NCBI RefSeq assembly: GCF_003014535.1 | Contig: NZ_PYGD01000011.1 | Location: 147,300 to 211,299 of the forward strand | Reading direction: 5' to 3' | Source: Taibaiella chishuiensis | GTDB taxonomy: Bacteria; Bacteroidota; Bacteroidia; Chitinophagales; Chitinophagaceae | DNA length: 64,000 nt | Part shown: in pieces, positions 8,998-18,706 of the stretch | Numbering within the stretch: the stretch's first letter is position 1 | Layout: the number at the start of each line of letters is the position of its first letter | Position numbers and translations under genes: made by a program | Notes under the pieces: model-generated | What the model saw: the letters and a program-made list of their open reading frames with translations, nothing else | What the model was told of the DNA's origin: nothing | Databases searched by the model: none

Positions 8998-9651
8998 TTA
9001 TTTGGCCTGCAATTTTATATCCTTCACTTCCAATACCGGCCGGCTGTAGCCACGGGTTACGCAATGGATCATGGCAAGCCCCACCTCGCGCATGGTACAG
9101 ATCCAACCGGGAAACAACAGGTACCATACCGGCGCCAAAGCATTGAACACGCGATAGATGGTTTTTACATTTTTTTGCCCTTTTACGGGTTGCATAAACC
9201 CGGGACGGAAATTATACACTGCTTTAAAAGGCAGGCGGAGCAAGGCATTTTCGGTACGGCCTTTTACCCTGGCCCACATAACCTTACCCTGTTCGGTACT
9301 GTCGGTTCGGGTTCCGGATACATAGATAAACGTCATCGCCGCATTGATGCTGCACAAAGTAGTGGCAAAGGGTACCACGAAGTCAAAGGTCTTACGGGTA
9401 AACGAGGCTTCATCTTCACCGATGGAGCTAACACCGGCACAAAAGAAGCAGGCGTCATAACCCCTTAGTGCGGTCGCCTGAGCGGGCAGTTCCGAAAAAT
9501 CTGCCACAACCAGTTGCCGTAGCCTGGGATGCTGCAGGGGCAGGGATTTACGGCCGATAACCAGCACCTCTGTAATCGCAGGCTGCTCCAGGCAAAGCAG
9601 CATAACGCCTTCGCCTACCATACCTGTGGCCCCGGTAATGATTATTTTCAT
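8998..9651 (-). CDS. NAD(P)-binding Rossmann protein (atypical SDR)
   Basis: This 217-residue protein opens with the nucleotide-binding motif IIITGATGMVGEGV and continues with a single Rossmann-like fold (YDACFFCAG; TFIYVSGTRTD). It resembles the short NmrA/HTATIP2-like epimerase group, which bind NAD(P)H and often act as reductases or sensors. No strict YxxxK catalytic pair is evident, so activity is uncertain. It lies between another reductase gene (76 bases upstream) and the AraC regulator. Confidence 0.85.
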   Translation of the reverse strand: MKIIITGATGMVGEGVMLLCLEQPAITEVLVIGRKSLPLQHPRLRQLVVADFSELPAQATALRGYDACFFCAGVSSIGEDEASFTRKTFDFVVPFATTLCSINAAMTFIYVSGTRTDSTEQGKVMWARVKGRTENALLRLPFKAVYNFRPGFMQPVKGQKNVKTIYRVFNALAPVWYLLFPGWICTMREVGLAMIHCVTRGYSRPVLEVKDIKLQAK

Positions 9652-9727
9652 GTGTCTGTTTTTGTTTGTAAGGAAGAAACAAGCTTGTTTTTAAACCATC
9701 GTTACAAGCGGCTTTTACCGTCGCGTA

Positions 9728-10753
9728 TTATACAATACCAAATTTAATCAAACTATCGGCAGTAGCCGTAATAGATTCGGCAGTACTGCGTGGCTGCCAG
9801 CCCAGCAAACTAATGGCTTTCTGGCTGCTGGCACGCTTTACCATGCCCAGGTAGGGCGCTACCGCCCTGAGTTTGGGATTGAATACCGCCATTAGTCTGA
9901 TGAGCCAGTTCGGTAATTCGCGGGTAGGCACTGTACTTGCCTTTGCGCCCAGGTGTTTGTGTAGTACCCGGGCAATATCCACCAGCGAAAGCCCTTCGCC
10001 CGAAGCCGCAATAAAACGTTGCCCGGCAGCCTGGGGCAGGGTCATCGCCTTAACATGCAGGTCGGCAACATCGCGCACATCCACATAGGCCGAGATGATC
10101 TTGGGACAGGCTTTCATGCTCCCGTTCAGCATTTGTTTTATATTTTGAATAGAATGCGAAAAGTCACCGGATAAAACAGGACCCAATACACCGGTAGGGT
10201 TTACAACGGCCAGCTCCATTCCCTGCCCTTCCTTTTTCATAAAGTCCCAGGCTGCCCGCTCCGAAATGGTTTTCGACTTTTGGTAAGGAAATACGGTATC
10301 GTTCAACACGGTCCAGTCCTCCTCGGTATAGGGGCTTGTTTTTACAGTGCCAAAACCCACGGCGCCAAAGGCCGAGGTGAGCACCACGCGCTTTACCCCG
10401 GCCTTCTTTGCCGCTCTTAATACGAAAAGCACACCGTTCCGCGCAGGAATCACGAAGTCGTCTTCGGACCTAGCCTCGGTATGCGGCGTTGGCGATGCCA
10501 CATGGATCGCATACCGGCAACCGGCCAGGGCCTGCTCCCAGCCTGCCTCCTGCTGCAGGTCGGCGATCACGAAGGAGAGGCCTTCCAGATCCCGGAGCCC
10601 ACCCTCATGCAGCATTTGTTTTACCAATTCTGCTTTTTGAAGCGTACGCAAGGTAGCCTTTACGTTATACCCCTTGCGGAGCAGGGTGAGGATACAATAA
10701 GATGCGATAAAACCGGAACCGCCGGTTACCAGCACAGTCTCTTTATGTTCCAT
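9728..10753 (-). CDS. NAD-dependent epimerase/dihydroflavonol-reductase-like protein
   Basis: This 341-residue extended SDR has VLVTGGSGFIASYCIL at the N-terminus for NAD(P) binding, VVLTSAFGAVG for the catalytic Ser strand, and PYQKSKTISERAAW with the YxxxK catalytic pair. This resembles dihydroflavonol-4-reductase-like and aldehyde reductase enzymes that reduce carbonyls with NADPH. It begins a minus-strand series with the shorter SDR and the AraC regulator. The substrate is unknown. Confidence 0.88.
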   Translation of the reverse strand: MEHKETVLVTGGSGFIASYCILTLLRKGYNVKATLRTLQKAELVKQMLHEGGLRDLEGLSFVIADLQQEAGWEQALAGCRYAIHVASPTPHTEARSEDDFVIPARNGVLFVLRAAKKAGVKRVVLTSAFGAVGFGTVKTSPYTEEDWTVLNDTVFPYQKSKTISERAAWDFMKKEGQGMELAVVNPTGVLGPVLSGDFSHSIQNIKQMLNGSMKACPKIISAYVDVRDVADLHVKAMTLPQAAGQRFIAASGEGLSLVDIARVLHKHLGAKASTVPTRELPNWLIRLMAVFNPKLRAVAPYLGMVKRASSQKAISLLGWQPRSTAESITATADSLIKFGIV

Positions 10754-10903
10754 TGTTTTCTTTTTTTAATAAGGCAAAGGTCCATCCTAAAACAAAAAAA
10801 CGGTTTGTTCTAAAGTCCAATTTTGTTTGTTGACAGGTCCAATAACCTGGCCCGGATAACAGGTACTTTTATTACAAAACAAAGCAGTCCGGGCATCGCC
10901 CAA

Positions 10904-10941
10904 ATACAACAGGCTCCGCCCTGGGGCGGAGCCTGTTGTAT
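10904..10941 (-). terminator. Perfect 17-bp hairpin after the esterase gene
   Basis: ATACAACAGGCTCCGCC (10904-10920) pairs perfectly with 10925-10941 around a CTGG tetraloop, 24 bases past the esterase stop. There is no U-tract on the minus strand, so it may act as an mRNA-stabilising 3' end as well as a terminator. Confidence 0.7.
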
Positions 10942-10965
10942 TCCTGTTATCATAACACCTTATTC

Positions 10966-12426
10966 CTATTCCACCACCAGTTTCAAATTGGTGGTTACCG
11001 CCCGGCTTTGTCCGGTAACCTTCAGCAGGTATATGCCCTGCCGGATACCGGACAGCGAAAGGCCTTCGCCGGTGGTTACCTTGTTATAACGACGAACCAG
11101 GCGTCCCGACATATCGTACAAGGCCGCATCATAAGTTTCCGTATGACCGGGATACAATAACCGGAAACTACCGGTAGCAGGATTAGGGTACACGGCAGGT
11201 CCGCCGCTTATGCCATTGACCAAAGCCGCGCCCGAACGGTAATCCTGCGCAACACTGCCTGCCGAGCAATGTGCCAGCTCGGGGCCACCGGGCAGGTCGT
11301 AGTCGGTAACATGAATTTTAGGAACCAGTTTGGCATAGGGTGCATCGGGGTTACAGGTACCGCACATCAGCTGTTTAAAGAAACAGGCCGCCCTGCCTAT
11401 GCGGAACTGCAGGCCGTCCGGGTACAGGATTTCGTCATTCCACACGCCATGACCGGCGCCGGCCAGTACCGTTATATCCGCACAGATACGGTGTGCTACC
11501 AGGGAGTCGTATAATCCCACCGTACCCATAATGGAATCGTTCATGCCGCAGTCGGGCACCTTGTTGTTGTACTTCTTATCGACCTCAGGGGGCACCACTT
11601 TATCGCTGGCCCCATGAAAACCTACCATAGGCACGGCTTCCCCAATATCGAAATAGTCGAGGTTGATACCGCCCCAATTGTTGAAGATACCTTTGATCTT
11701 ATAGTTATTGCCAGCGCCCCGCAAGGGTCCGAGCTGCACCTGGATATTGGGCGACAAAGGGATCAGGCTGTTGGCTTCCGATTGCTCCACATACACCATA
11801 CCATTGCAGATACCGGCGCCGGCACTGTAACCACCGGCAAACAGCCATGCAGTGTCGATTTTATAATCGGCAGCATGGGCTACGATATAACGCATAGCGG
11901 CATCGCCATCCTGTATGGCGCGGTATTGCGCCTTCTCTTCCGAATAAGGATCGGGAGCCAGGGTCAGCGGATTTTCGCAGGGCTTAAGCGTATCCTTACC
12001 CAGTCGATAGTCGATCGTTGCCGTCACAAAACCGCGTTTGGTAAATTCATAACAATAGTTGGCCATCATGGTACGGTTGCCATCTACAAAACCACCGCCG
12101 AAAATAAGCAGGATAAAAGGCCTTTTGCGCAAGGGATCCAGGGTAGTGTCGGGATAGTACACATCCATATAAAGCGACTGCAAGGCAGTACTGTTCCAGG
12201 GTTGCGCCTGCCGGTAAAGCAGGTTATAAGCCACCCTGATTGAATCGGGATCCGTATCGCTGATAACAGGCGTTTCGGTAAAGCGCTTAAAGCCGGGACC
12301 GGGGTTACAATAGTAAGCCAGCTTTTGCGGACCGGGCTGGGCCCTCAGTATCGGTGCTCCCGGGAAGCCGGCCAGCAGGAGCAGCAGGGCCAGCGGGCAT
12401 AACATGCGGAGTAATTTCTTTTTCAT
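10966..12426 (-). CDS. Secreted carboxylesterase-like alpha/beta hydrolase, T9SS type A cargo
   Basis: This 486-residue protein has an N-terminal signal peptide (MKKKLLRML, then a leucine-rich core). The hydrolase domain shows FGGGF for the oxyanion hole, GGYSAGAG with the nucleophile Ser near 198, and AGAGHGVW with the likely catalytic His. The last ~75 residues (VYPNPATGSF to LKLVVE) form a T9SS sorting domain, so it is exported to the surface or outside. It probably cleaves an ester of a polymer or lipid. It stands alone, with a long divergent intergenic region before the large lectin gene. Confidence 0.88.
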   Translation of the reverse strand: MKKKLLRMLCPLALLLLLAGFPGAPILRAQPGPQKLAYYCNPGPGFKRFTETPVISDTDPDSIRVAYNLLYRQAQPWNSTALQSLYMDVYYPDTTLDPLRKRPFILLIFGGGFVDGNRTMMANYCYEFTKRGFVTATIDYRLGKDTLKPCENPLTLAPDPYSEEKAQYRAIQDGDAAMRYIVAHAADYKIDTAWLFAGGYSAGAGICNGMVYVEQSEANSLIPLSPNIQVQLGPLRGAGNNYKIKGIFNNWGGINLDYFDIGEAVPMVGFHGASDKVVPPEVDKKYNNKVPDCGMNDSIMGTVGLYDSLVAHRICADITVLAGAGHGVWNDEILYPDGLQFRIGRAACFFKQLMCGTCNPDAPYAKLVPKIHVTDYDLPGGPELAHCSAGSVAQDYRSGAALVNGISGGPAVYPNPATGSFRLLYPGHTETYDAALYDMSGRLVRRYNKVTTGEGLSLSGIRQGIYLLKVTGQSRAVTTNLKLVVE

Positions 12427-13035
12427 AAGAGGTTTGTGGTTTGGGGTAAAAAATTATCTATTAAAAATAATCACAAACTGACATTGACCGTATGTTAAAT
12501 TATCGCCCAAAAAAATCAGGCAATCCGAAATCCAGGCCCGGCTGCCATCTTACAGTAGCCGAGCCTCATAAACAATGTAAACACGTAACTATCCCTTAAA
12601 CCGCCTCTTTCCCTGCCTATACCAATGCCCGGACAATACAAACAAAGCCCGGGTTGCCCGCTTTGAACAGAATGCGTCCTGCCCATGCAACTGCCTGCAG
12701 GCGCATAAGCACAAACACCGGGCATCGCAAGAACACGAAGGAATAACATGACCCATGTAGTCTTCCGGCAAATATTGAATCCTGTATAGCCGCCAACTGT
12801 TCTGTAGCGGAGCTATAGCGTACGTAGCTCCAGAGGGATACTTAGTGGGCCTACCTTAAAAAGACCGGTACGCATGGGGAAAAAACTCAAAATCAAGCGC
12901 TTAACAGGTAAAAAACTGCATAAATCAGGTATAATTACCTATGGCCCTACAAGAAAAAATCAGCAATTTTGGCTTCGCAAATATTCTGACAGGTACAAGC
13001 AGCTTGTCCGGAAGTTTTATCTATATACCTAAACT
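12427..13035. other. Divergent intergenic region between two T9SS cargo genes
   Basis: About 600 bases separate the esterase (minus) and the lectin-domain gene (plus). Short frames here look non-coding. An inverted repeat GGAGCTA/TAGCTCC (12809-12831) lies mid-way with a 9-base loop. I found no clear TAnnTTTG box in either direction, though both genes must have promoters here. Confidence 0.45.
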
Positions 13036-16000
13036 ATGCTTATGAAACTTTTTTACGCCAGGAGGCTTAACACCTCCTTCTCCTTACTACCGGCACTGGT
13101 AATCCTGCTTACCTGCGTGATCTGTACCCTGACCAGCCGGGCGCAGACAACGACCGTACAGGTTGGCACAGGAACCGGCACTTCGCAGAATATTCCCATA
13201 ACCGCTTACTACGGGTATTCCTACAGCCAGCAGATTTATACGGCCGAACGCCTTTATGCTGCCGGCGGCCTGCCCGGCGCCGCCATACAGAAGATCCGCT
13301 TTTACTATGCAAGCGGACCGGCCTCCGTTGCCAATAGTGCCAGCTGGGATGTGTACATCGGCCATACAGCGAAAACGCAGTTCGGTTCAAATACAGACTG
13401 GGTACCGGGCACCAACATAACCCAGGTGTTTACCGGCACGGTAAGCTTCCCCGCCACAGGCAACTGGCTGGAAGTTACCTTGACCACACCCTTTACCTGG
13501 AATGGCCTGGACAACCTGGTAATTGCCGTTGACGAAAACACCCCCGGCTATGCCAGCTCGAGTTGCAACTGGCAGGTAACGTCCACCGGGCAGGACAATG
13601 GCATTTACTTTTACAGCGACAATAACAATCCCAACCCGGCATCACCACCTTCGGCCACCGCCCGTATCGGCGCGACCAGCAACCTGCAGATCGACTTCCA
13701 GCAAACCCCGTGCAGCGGCACACCCGCCCCCGGCACCACAACTGCTGCAACGCCTTCGCTATGCGCCGGAGGCGCTACCACACTTACGCTTCAAAACAAC
13801 TATGGCGCTAATTCCGGGATCAGCTACCAGTGGCAGTCGTCGGCAAACGGCAGTACAGGCTGGCAGAACATCAATGGCGCTACCAGCTTTTATTATACCG
13901 CCCAACCCGGCGTTACCACCTGGTATCGTGCAGTGTTGACCTGCGGTGCGAATTCCGGCAACTCCACACCGGCGAACGTAACGATCAACCCGCTGCCCAA
14001 TGTTACCGTAAACCACGCCAATATCACTTACTGCACGGGAACCCCGGCCAGCATAACCGCAGCAGGCGCCGCTACTTACAACTGGTCGCCCGCCACCGGT
14101 TTGAACGCAGATACCGGCGCTACCGTACAGGCTGCACCAACCGCCCCGCAAACCTATAAAGTGACCGGTACCGATAGTTATGGCTGTAAGGATACGGCAT
14201 ATGTGCGGGTTTCACCCATCGCCAGCTTCAGACCTGCCGCCGGTATCAGCCCTGCAGTCAGCTGCAGTGCCGGTACGCCGGTAACCGTTACCGTAAACAA
14301 TGCGGCTGCCGGTGGCCTGGAATACCAGCTTGCCGATGCAGCAGGTAATGTAACCGCTCCCTGGCAAAGCAGCCCTACCTTTACCTTTACCCCTACCAGC
14401 GAAGGCAATCTCAAATACAACCTGGTCGCACGCGCTACCGGCTGCAGCAATACCCTTTCCGATACCGGCCTCGTGTATATACCCTATGGCTTTACCGCCG
14501 ATGTACAAGCACTGTTCGACTGTTCGGGTGCCCATAACAGCATCATTATCTCCAATCCGCAGGGCGCCAGTTCGGTGACCAGTACCTTGCAGCAAAGCTT
14601 CGACGGTTCCACGCCACCGGCCGGGACAACCCTGTACGGCTCCGCTACCATTACCGGCGGCAGGGCGGTGATCACGCCATCTGCCACTTCCTTAAAGGGC
14701 GGACTCGGTATCGCTCCTTTCAGCACGGTAAATCCCCGCGCTATCGAAATGGATTTCCTGCTTACCGCAGATCAACCCATCAACACATTCGGCACAGGCG
14801 GCGCCGATGGTATCGCCTGGAGTTTCGGCAACGACAATACGTTCACCAATGGCATTAGCAATGGCGCCGGCTCCAAGCTGCGCCTGGTATTCGATGCTGC
14901 CAATAACGGCACTGAAAACGGGAATATAACCGGCATCTATCTTACCTATGGCTATAGTTCGAATACACAGATGGGACCCGCTTCTACCGGGGTGCTCGCC
15001 TACAGTGCCAATATGACCTGGAAGTTCCAGGCCGACAAACCGGTTAAAGTAACGATCGATGAAGAAAGTAAACTCACCATGACCTACGACGGCGCGACCA
15101 TATTCAACCAGGTACAGCTTCCGCAGGCTTACGACACTGCCGACAAATCGCAGTGGCGACACCTGTTTACGGCCTTTACCGGCGGCGATGCCATGCGGTT
15201 TGCCATCGACGAACTCAGCATCAAATACAAACGCCAGGACTTTGTATACGGCATCAGCCCCGGGGGTTCGGGGCAGGCGCCTGCCAGCTGGCAGACTTCC
15301 GATACTTTTGCCAACCTTGTTACCCCCGACTCTTTTGATGTATGGATTGCTTCGGCAGATACGACAGTAAGCTGCCATAAACGATTGGGCACTTACCGTT
15401 TCCTCTACCCAGTACACATTGCTAACGTAAGCCACACACCGGTTACTACCTGTGCAGGCAGCGATGCCAGTATTACCCTCGAAGGTCTTATCCCGGCAAT
15501 CACTTATACTATTGCCTATACCAAAGACAGCACCCAAAATGTAAGCCTGGCGGCCACTGCCGACACCCTGGGCCGTATCCGTATCAGTAACCTTTCGCAA
15601 GGGCATTACAGCGCGATCATTGCCAGCCTGGACAGTTGCAGCAGTGCAGCGGCCGGCCCGGTTACCATACCCGCCTTCGTTCCGGCTGCGCTCAGTGTGG
15701 TAGTCAGCGATACCAACAGCGGCTGTGTAGTGCCTAATGGCGTGCTTAAACTTTCTTCTACCGACTTCGTACCCGGCGCCTCTTATGATCTCTGGTACAA
15801 CGGCGCTATGCAGGGCAGTTTTGTCGCAGACAGCACAAAACACCTGAGGGTCAGCGGCCTGGCTACCGGCGCCTACAACCAGGTTTATGTCGTCATGCCC
15901 CTGCTTTGTCATTCCGATACCGTAACGACAGTTGCCATGCCCGGCGTGCTGCCCCCCGCAGTCATTACTGGCCTTAGCATCCTGGCCGCGCCCAATTGCA

Positions 16001-17265
16001 GCGGATCAGGCGGCATACTGCAGTTTACCGGCACCTTCAATCCCGGCACGACCCATGTTGCGTACCGCCGCAACGGCATTTGGGTAACCGCCCCGGTAGC
16101 GCAGGATGCAGCCGGGCTAAGGCTTGCAGGGCTTTCGCCCGCTGTATATGACAGCTTTAATGTAACCGGCAGCTGTCCGTCCAATTACTGGAATACCATA
16201 ACCCTTTCAGATGCGGCTAACCCGCCGCTTGCCGCTGCCACTACAACAAAAACAGACCTGCAGGGCCAGGGCGTAACGGTGGCTTATACCAGCAACTGTT
16301 CGCTCATTGCCCGTATCAACTCCGCTACCGCCAGCCTGGGTAGTGTTACGGTAAAAGTAAACGTACTCGATTCGACCCTGCTGCATGCCAACCAGCCTTA
16401 TATAGGCCGTTATTACGACATCAACGCCGGCAACAATGCCGGGGGCACGGTAACCCTTTACTTTAAAGATGCCGAGATCAACAACTACAATGCCAAGGTA
16501 GCCGCTATGGGTAATACCCTGTATCCACAGATAGGCCCGGCCGGCCAAAACCTGCAGATCACCGCATTCCACGCGGCTGGTACGGGTAACGGCCCGCAGG
16601 GTTATAACACCACCGGTGCGGAAGTGATCATCCCCTCGGCAATCGTGCACAATACCGCGGGCGGCTACTGGGAAGTAACTTTCTACACCTCAGCCTTCTC
16701 CGGTTTCTTTGCCCATACCAATACCAACGGCACCCCGCTGCCGGTAACACTCGCTAGTGTAACAGCGACCAACCTCGGTACTGTGAACCGTATCGATTGG
16801 CATACCATGCAGGAAACGAAGGGAGATGCCTATACCGTAGAACGCAGCCGGGACGGCAAGCAGTTCTCTGCGATCGGCACCGTAACTGCAAAAGGAAGCA
16901 CCGGCAATAATTATAGCCTGACCGATAACACGCCGTTCCCCGGTATCAATTACTACCGTATCCAGGTACAGGGTATCGATGGCAGCAACTTCTACAGCAA
17001 AATAGTACAGGCGCGCCTTAATACCAGCCAGGCCCTGTTTACCGCTACCCCCAACCCCGTACGCGACGAGCTGACGGTAACCCTGCGGGAGGGTGAAGAT
17101 GGTATCCTCTTACTGATGGATGTAACGGGCAAACAGATCCGCGAGATGGTACTCGAAAAGAACACGCCGCTCCGGGTTTCTATGCACAACCTGGCCCCGG
17201 GCCTTTACCTGCTTCATTATCGCCAGGGCAATACCAGCCAGACCCTGAAGGTGATGAAACAATAG
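13036..17265 (+). CDS. Large surface protein with L-type lectin-like domain, T9SS type A cargo
   Basis: This is a 1409-residue protein. ATG codons at 13036 and 13042 both give a signal peptide ending near SRAQ. The order is a beta-sandwich region (about 35-225), an Ig-like Cys-containing domain (about 225-320), repeated Ig-like modules, and a legume-lectin-like domain (about 525-745: IEMDFLLTADQPINTFGTGG, ADGIAWSFGND, MRFAIDELSIKYK). Further Cys-bearing beta repeats and a C-terminal sorting domain (TPNPVRDELTV to LKVMKQ) follow. It is probably an adhesin that binds glycans at the cell surface. The gene stands alone, with a strong terminator 45 bases past its stop. Confidence 0.88.
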   Translation: MLMKLFYARRLNTSFSLLPALVILLTCVICTLTSRAQTTTVQVGTGTGTSQNIPITAYYGYSYSQQIYTAERLYAAGGLPGAAIQKIRFYYASGPASVANSASWDVYIGHTAKTQFGSNTDWVPGTNITQVFTGTVSFPATGNWLEVTLTTPFTWNGLDNLVIAVDENTPGYASSSCNWQVTSTGQDNGIYFYSDNNNPNPASPPSATARIGATSNLQIDFQQTPCSGTPAPGTTTAATPSLCAGGATTLTLQNNYGANSGISYQWQSSANGSTGWQNINGATSFYYTAQPGVTTWYRAVLTCGANSGNSTPANVTINPLPNVTVNHANITYCTGTPASITAAGAATYNWSPATGLNADTGATVQAAPTAPQTYKVTGTDSYGCKDTAYVRVSPIASFRPAAGISPAVSCSAGTPVTVTVNNAAAGGLEYQLADAAGNVTAPWQSSPTFTFTPTSEGNLKYNLVARATGCSNTLSDTGLVYIPYGFTADVQALFDCSGAHNSIIISNPQGASSVTSTLQQSFDGSTPPAGTTLYGSATITGGRAVITPSATSLKGGLGIAPFSTVNPRAIEMDFLLTADQPINTFGTGGADGIAWSFGNDNTFTNGISNGAGSKLRLVFDAANNGTENGNITGIYLTYGYSSNTQMGPASTGVLAYSANMTWKFQADKPVKVTIDEESKLTMTYDGATIFNQVQLPQAYDTADKSQWRHLFTAFTGGDAMRFAIDELSIKYKRQDFVYGISPGGSGQAPASWQTSDTFANLVTPDSFDVWIASADTTVSCHKRLGTYRFLYPVHIANVSHTPVTTCAGSDASITLEGLIPAITYTIAYTKDSTQNVSLAATADTLGRIRISNLSQGHYSAIIASLDSCSSAAAGPVTIPAFVPAALSVVVSDTNSGCVVPNGVLKLSSTDFVPGASYDLWYNGAMQGSFVADSTKHLRVSGLATGAYNQVYVVMPLLCHSDTVTTVAMPGVLPPAVITGLSILAAPNCSGSGGILQFTGTFNPGTTHVAYRRNGIWVTAPVAQDAAGLRLAGLSPAVYDSFNVTGSCPSNYWNTITLSDAANPPLAAATTTKTDLQGQGVTVAYTSNCSLIARINSATASLGSVTVKVNVLDSTLLHANQPYIGRYYDINAGNNAGGTVTLYFKDAEINNYNAKVAAMGNTLYPQIGPAGQNLQITAFHAAGTGNGPQGYNTTGAEVIIPSAIVHNTAGGYWEVTFYTSAFSGFFAHTNTNGTPLPVTLASVTATNLGTVNRIDWHTMQETKGDAYTVERSRDGKQFSAIGTVTAKGSTGNNYSLTDNTPFPGINYYRIQVQGIDGSNFYSKIVQARLNTSQALFTATPNPVRDELTVTLREGEDGILLLMDVTGKQIREMVLEKNTPLRVSMHNLAPGLYLLHYRQGNTSQTLKVMKQ

Positions 17266-17309
17266 ATACGCCCCGGTCTTGTTCCTAGGAATGAGACCAG
17301 GATCTGTAT

Positions 17310-17352
17310 AAGCGCTAAAAACCAGTACAGCACCGGTTTTTAGCGCTTTTTT
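17310..17352 (+). terminator. Strong terminator of the lectin-domain gene
   Basis: A 14-bp perfect stem (AAGCGCTAAAAACC with GGTTTTTAGCGCTT) encloses an 11-base loop and runs into a T-tract. Confidence 0.9.
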
Positions 17353-17437
17353 ATTACGGTTATATGGAAGAAAGGGTATTGATTTTATCTTCAAACCGGG
17401 CTGCCGTAGCCTGTTACCGGCATGACAGCAGGCATAC

Positions 17438-18373
17438 TTAATGCCCGGCCATAAGCCGCCAGTAGCGGTCAGCCAGGGTACGCCAGTCGTTTAGCGGTTC
17501 GGGTATGCCCAGGGCCTTCCCGATCAGGATATAGATGTCGGCAGGCTTCCAGCCTTCCTTACGCAGGTAACGGACCGAAGTATCCCCGGCGGATTTAGAA
17601 AGCTTATCGCCGGAAAGCGCCAGGAGCAGGTCGTGGTGATAAAAAACAGTATTCCCGAACGATGGCTTTGATAAGGCCTGTGCCAGGTAAAGCTGCGCCA
17701 GGGTAGAATCGTAGAGGTCCTGGCCCCGCACGGTCAGATCCACGCCAAAGAAGATATCGTCGACCACGGAAGCCAGTTGATAAGCCGGAAAAGTATCTTT
17801 CTTCCGGACGATGAAATATTGTTGTGTCGCCGGCAAGACTGCAGCCGCCGGGCCATCCGGGCCATGATACTGCAACACCGCGCCCGGCGGGGTATACAGC
17901 CTCCAGCTTACATCTGTGGTATTAGGATCGAGGTGTTTATGGATACAGCTACCGGTGTAAATGCCCTGTTCGTTTTGGGTCAGTATGCGCTTACGCGAAC
18001 AGTTGCAGGCAAAGATGCGTTCATCTTCTTTTAACTGTTCCAAAGCCTGCCGGTACAAAGGCATGCGGTGCTCCTGGGCATATTCGTTTGCAAACATCAT
18101 GGCATCTTTAGGTCCTTCATGCCAGGGCAGTTCCAGGAAATGCAGCGTATCGAAAATATCCTGTATATATTCCGGCCTTACGCGTTCGCGGTCGAGATCG
18201 TCGATGCGCAGCAGGATCCGGGCGCCGCAGTTTTCGGCCAGGAAAGCGGTAAGCGCAAAAGAGAATACATTACCCAGGTGGAGATAACCGCTGGGAGTAG
18301 GCGCTATACGGGTTTTCAGGCGGGCCGGGAAAGGCCGGGGAACAGCGGGGATTTGCACACTGCAAAATCGCAT
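17438..18373 (-). CDS. gluQ: Glutamyl-Q tRNA(Asp) synthetase (GluQ-RS)
   Basis: This 311-residue protein is a truncated glutamyl-tRNA-synthetase paralogue without an anticodon-binding domain, as in the GluQ-RS family, which attaches glutamate to queuosine at position 34 of tRNA-Asp. The class I signatures are RIAPTPSGYLHLGN (HIGH region) and LSGDKLSKSAG (KMSKS region). The family zinc site CNCSR, then a Tyr, then SCIHKH is present. ATG at 18373 adds about 20 residues before the conserved start; a shorter start is possible. It is divergent from a tRNA-Asp(GUC) gene 88 bases away, its expected substrate. Confidence 0.92.
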   Translation of the reverse strand: MRFCSVQIPAVPRPFPARLKTRIAPTPSGYLHLGNVFSFALTAFLAENCGARILLRIDDLDRERVRPEYIQDIFDTLHFLELPWHEGPKDAMMFANEYAQEHRMPLYRQALEQLKEDERIFACNCSRKRILTQNEQGIYTGSCIHKHLDPNTTDVSWRLYTPPGAVLQYHGPDGPAAAVLPATQQYFIVRKKDTFPAYQLASVVDDIFFGVDLTVRGQDLYDSTLAQLYLAQALSKPSFGNTVFYHHDLLLALSGDKLSKSAGDTSVRYLRKEGWKPADIYILIGKALGIPEPLNDWRTLADRYWRLMAGH

Positions 18374-18441
18374 CTTTTTCCGAAAAAGCGTGTGCTCTAA
18401 ATTTTTTTTGCCGCTTTGCCCGACTTATCGTTTTTCTTTTT

Positions 18442-18449
18442 TACTTTTG
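18442..18449 (+). promoter_or_regulatory. -7 box for tRNA-Asp
   Basis: TACTTTTG matches the Bacteroidota -7 consensus TAnnTTTG and lies 13 bases before the mature tRNA 5' end. The -33 element is not clear; the nearest TTTG is at 18415. Confidence 0.65.
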
Positions 18450-18461
18450 CTGCCCAACCAA

Positions 18462-18535
18462 GGATTGGTAGTTCAGTTGGTTAGAATGCCGCCCTGTCAC
18501 GGCGGAGGTCGCGGGTTCGAGTCCCGTCCAGTCCG
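18462..18535 (+). tRNA. tRNA-Asp (GUC)
   Basis: A complete cloverleaf: acceptor GGATTGG with CCAGTCC (one G-U pair), D-arm with AGTTGGTTAGA, anticodon stem CCGCC/GGCGG enclosing CTGTCAC with GTC at 18496-18498, and T-arm CGGGTTCGAGTCCCG. The discriminator is G and CCA is not encoded. G34 in a GUN anticodon is the site of queuosine, the substrate of the divergent gluQ product. A copy of the 3' part recurs 846 bases downstream. Confidence 0.97.
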
Positions 18536-18632
18536 CAAAAGCCTCACAGTAATGTGAGGCTTTTTTGTGTTTATTACAATTTACATTCAAGCTCCCACTT
18601 TGTTGTTGGTGACAACACCAACAACGGCGGTA
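18476..18632 (+). repeat. Direct repeat copy 1 (tRNA-Asp 3' half plus flank)
   Basis: This 157-base segment from the tRNA D-loop to the ACGGCGGTA after the tRNA terminator recurs imperfectly at 19312-19476. The two share a 31-base identical core at 18512-18542, covering the T-arm, acceptor strand and first terminator bases. That is the usual place for tyrosine-recombinase attachment sites. It includes the perfect hairpin GTTGTTGGTG-ACAA-CACCAACAAC (18602-18625). Confidence 0.9.
18537..18566 (+). terminator. tRNA-Asp terminator
   Basis: AAAAGCCTCAC and GTGAGGCTTTT form an 11-bp stem with loop AGTAAT, followed by TT. Identical stem-loop bases recur at 29179-29206 and a variant at 26881-26916. 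Confidence 0.9.
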
Positions 18633-18706
18633 AAATTCAGCAACTGAATGCTTCGGGTCAAGCGGAAAAGTTGGGGACTCCGGTATACCTATGCTGTTTT
18701 TTTATT

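Noticed and set aside
12809..12831. GGAGCTA/TAGCTCC hairpin as a terminator
   Set aside because: No gene ends nearby on either strand and no T-tract follows.
14692..15912. 406-codon minus-strand frame inside the lectin-domain gene
   Set aside because: The plus-strand gene has a signal peptide, lectin motifs and sorting tail; the antisense frame has none of these.
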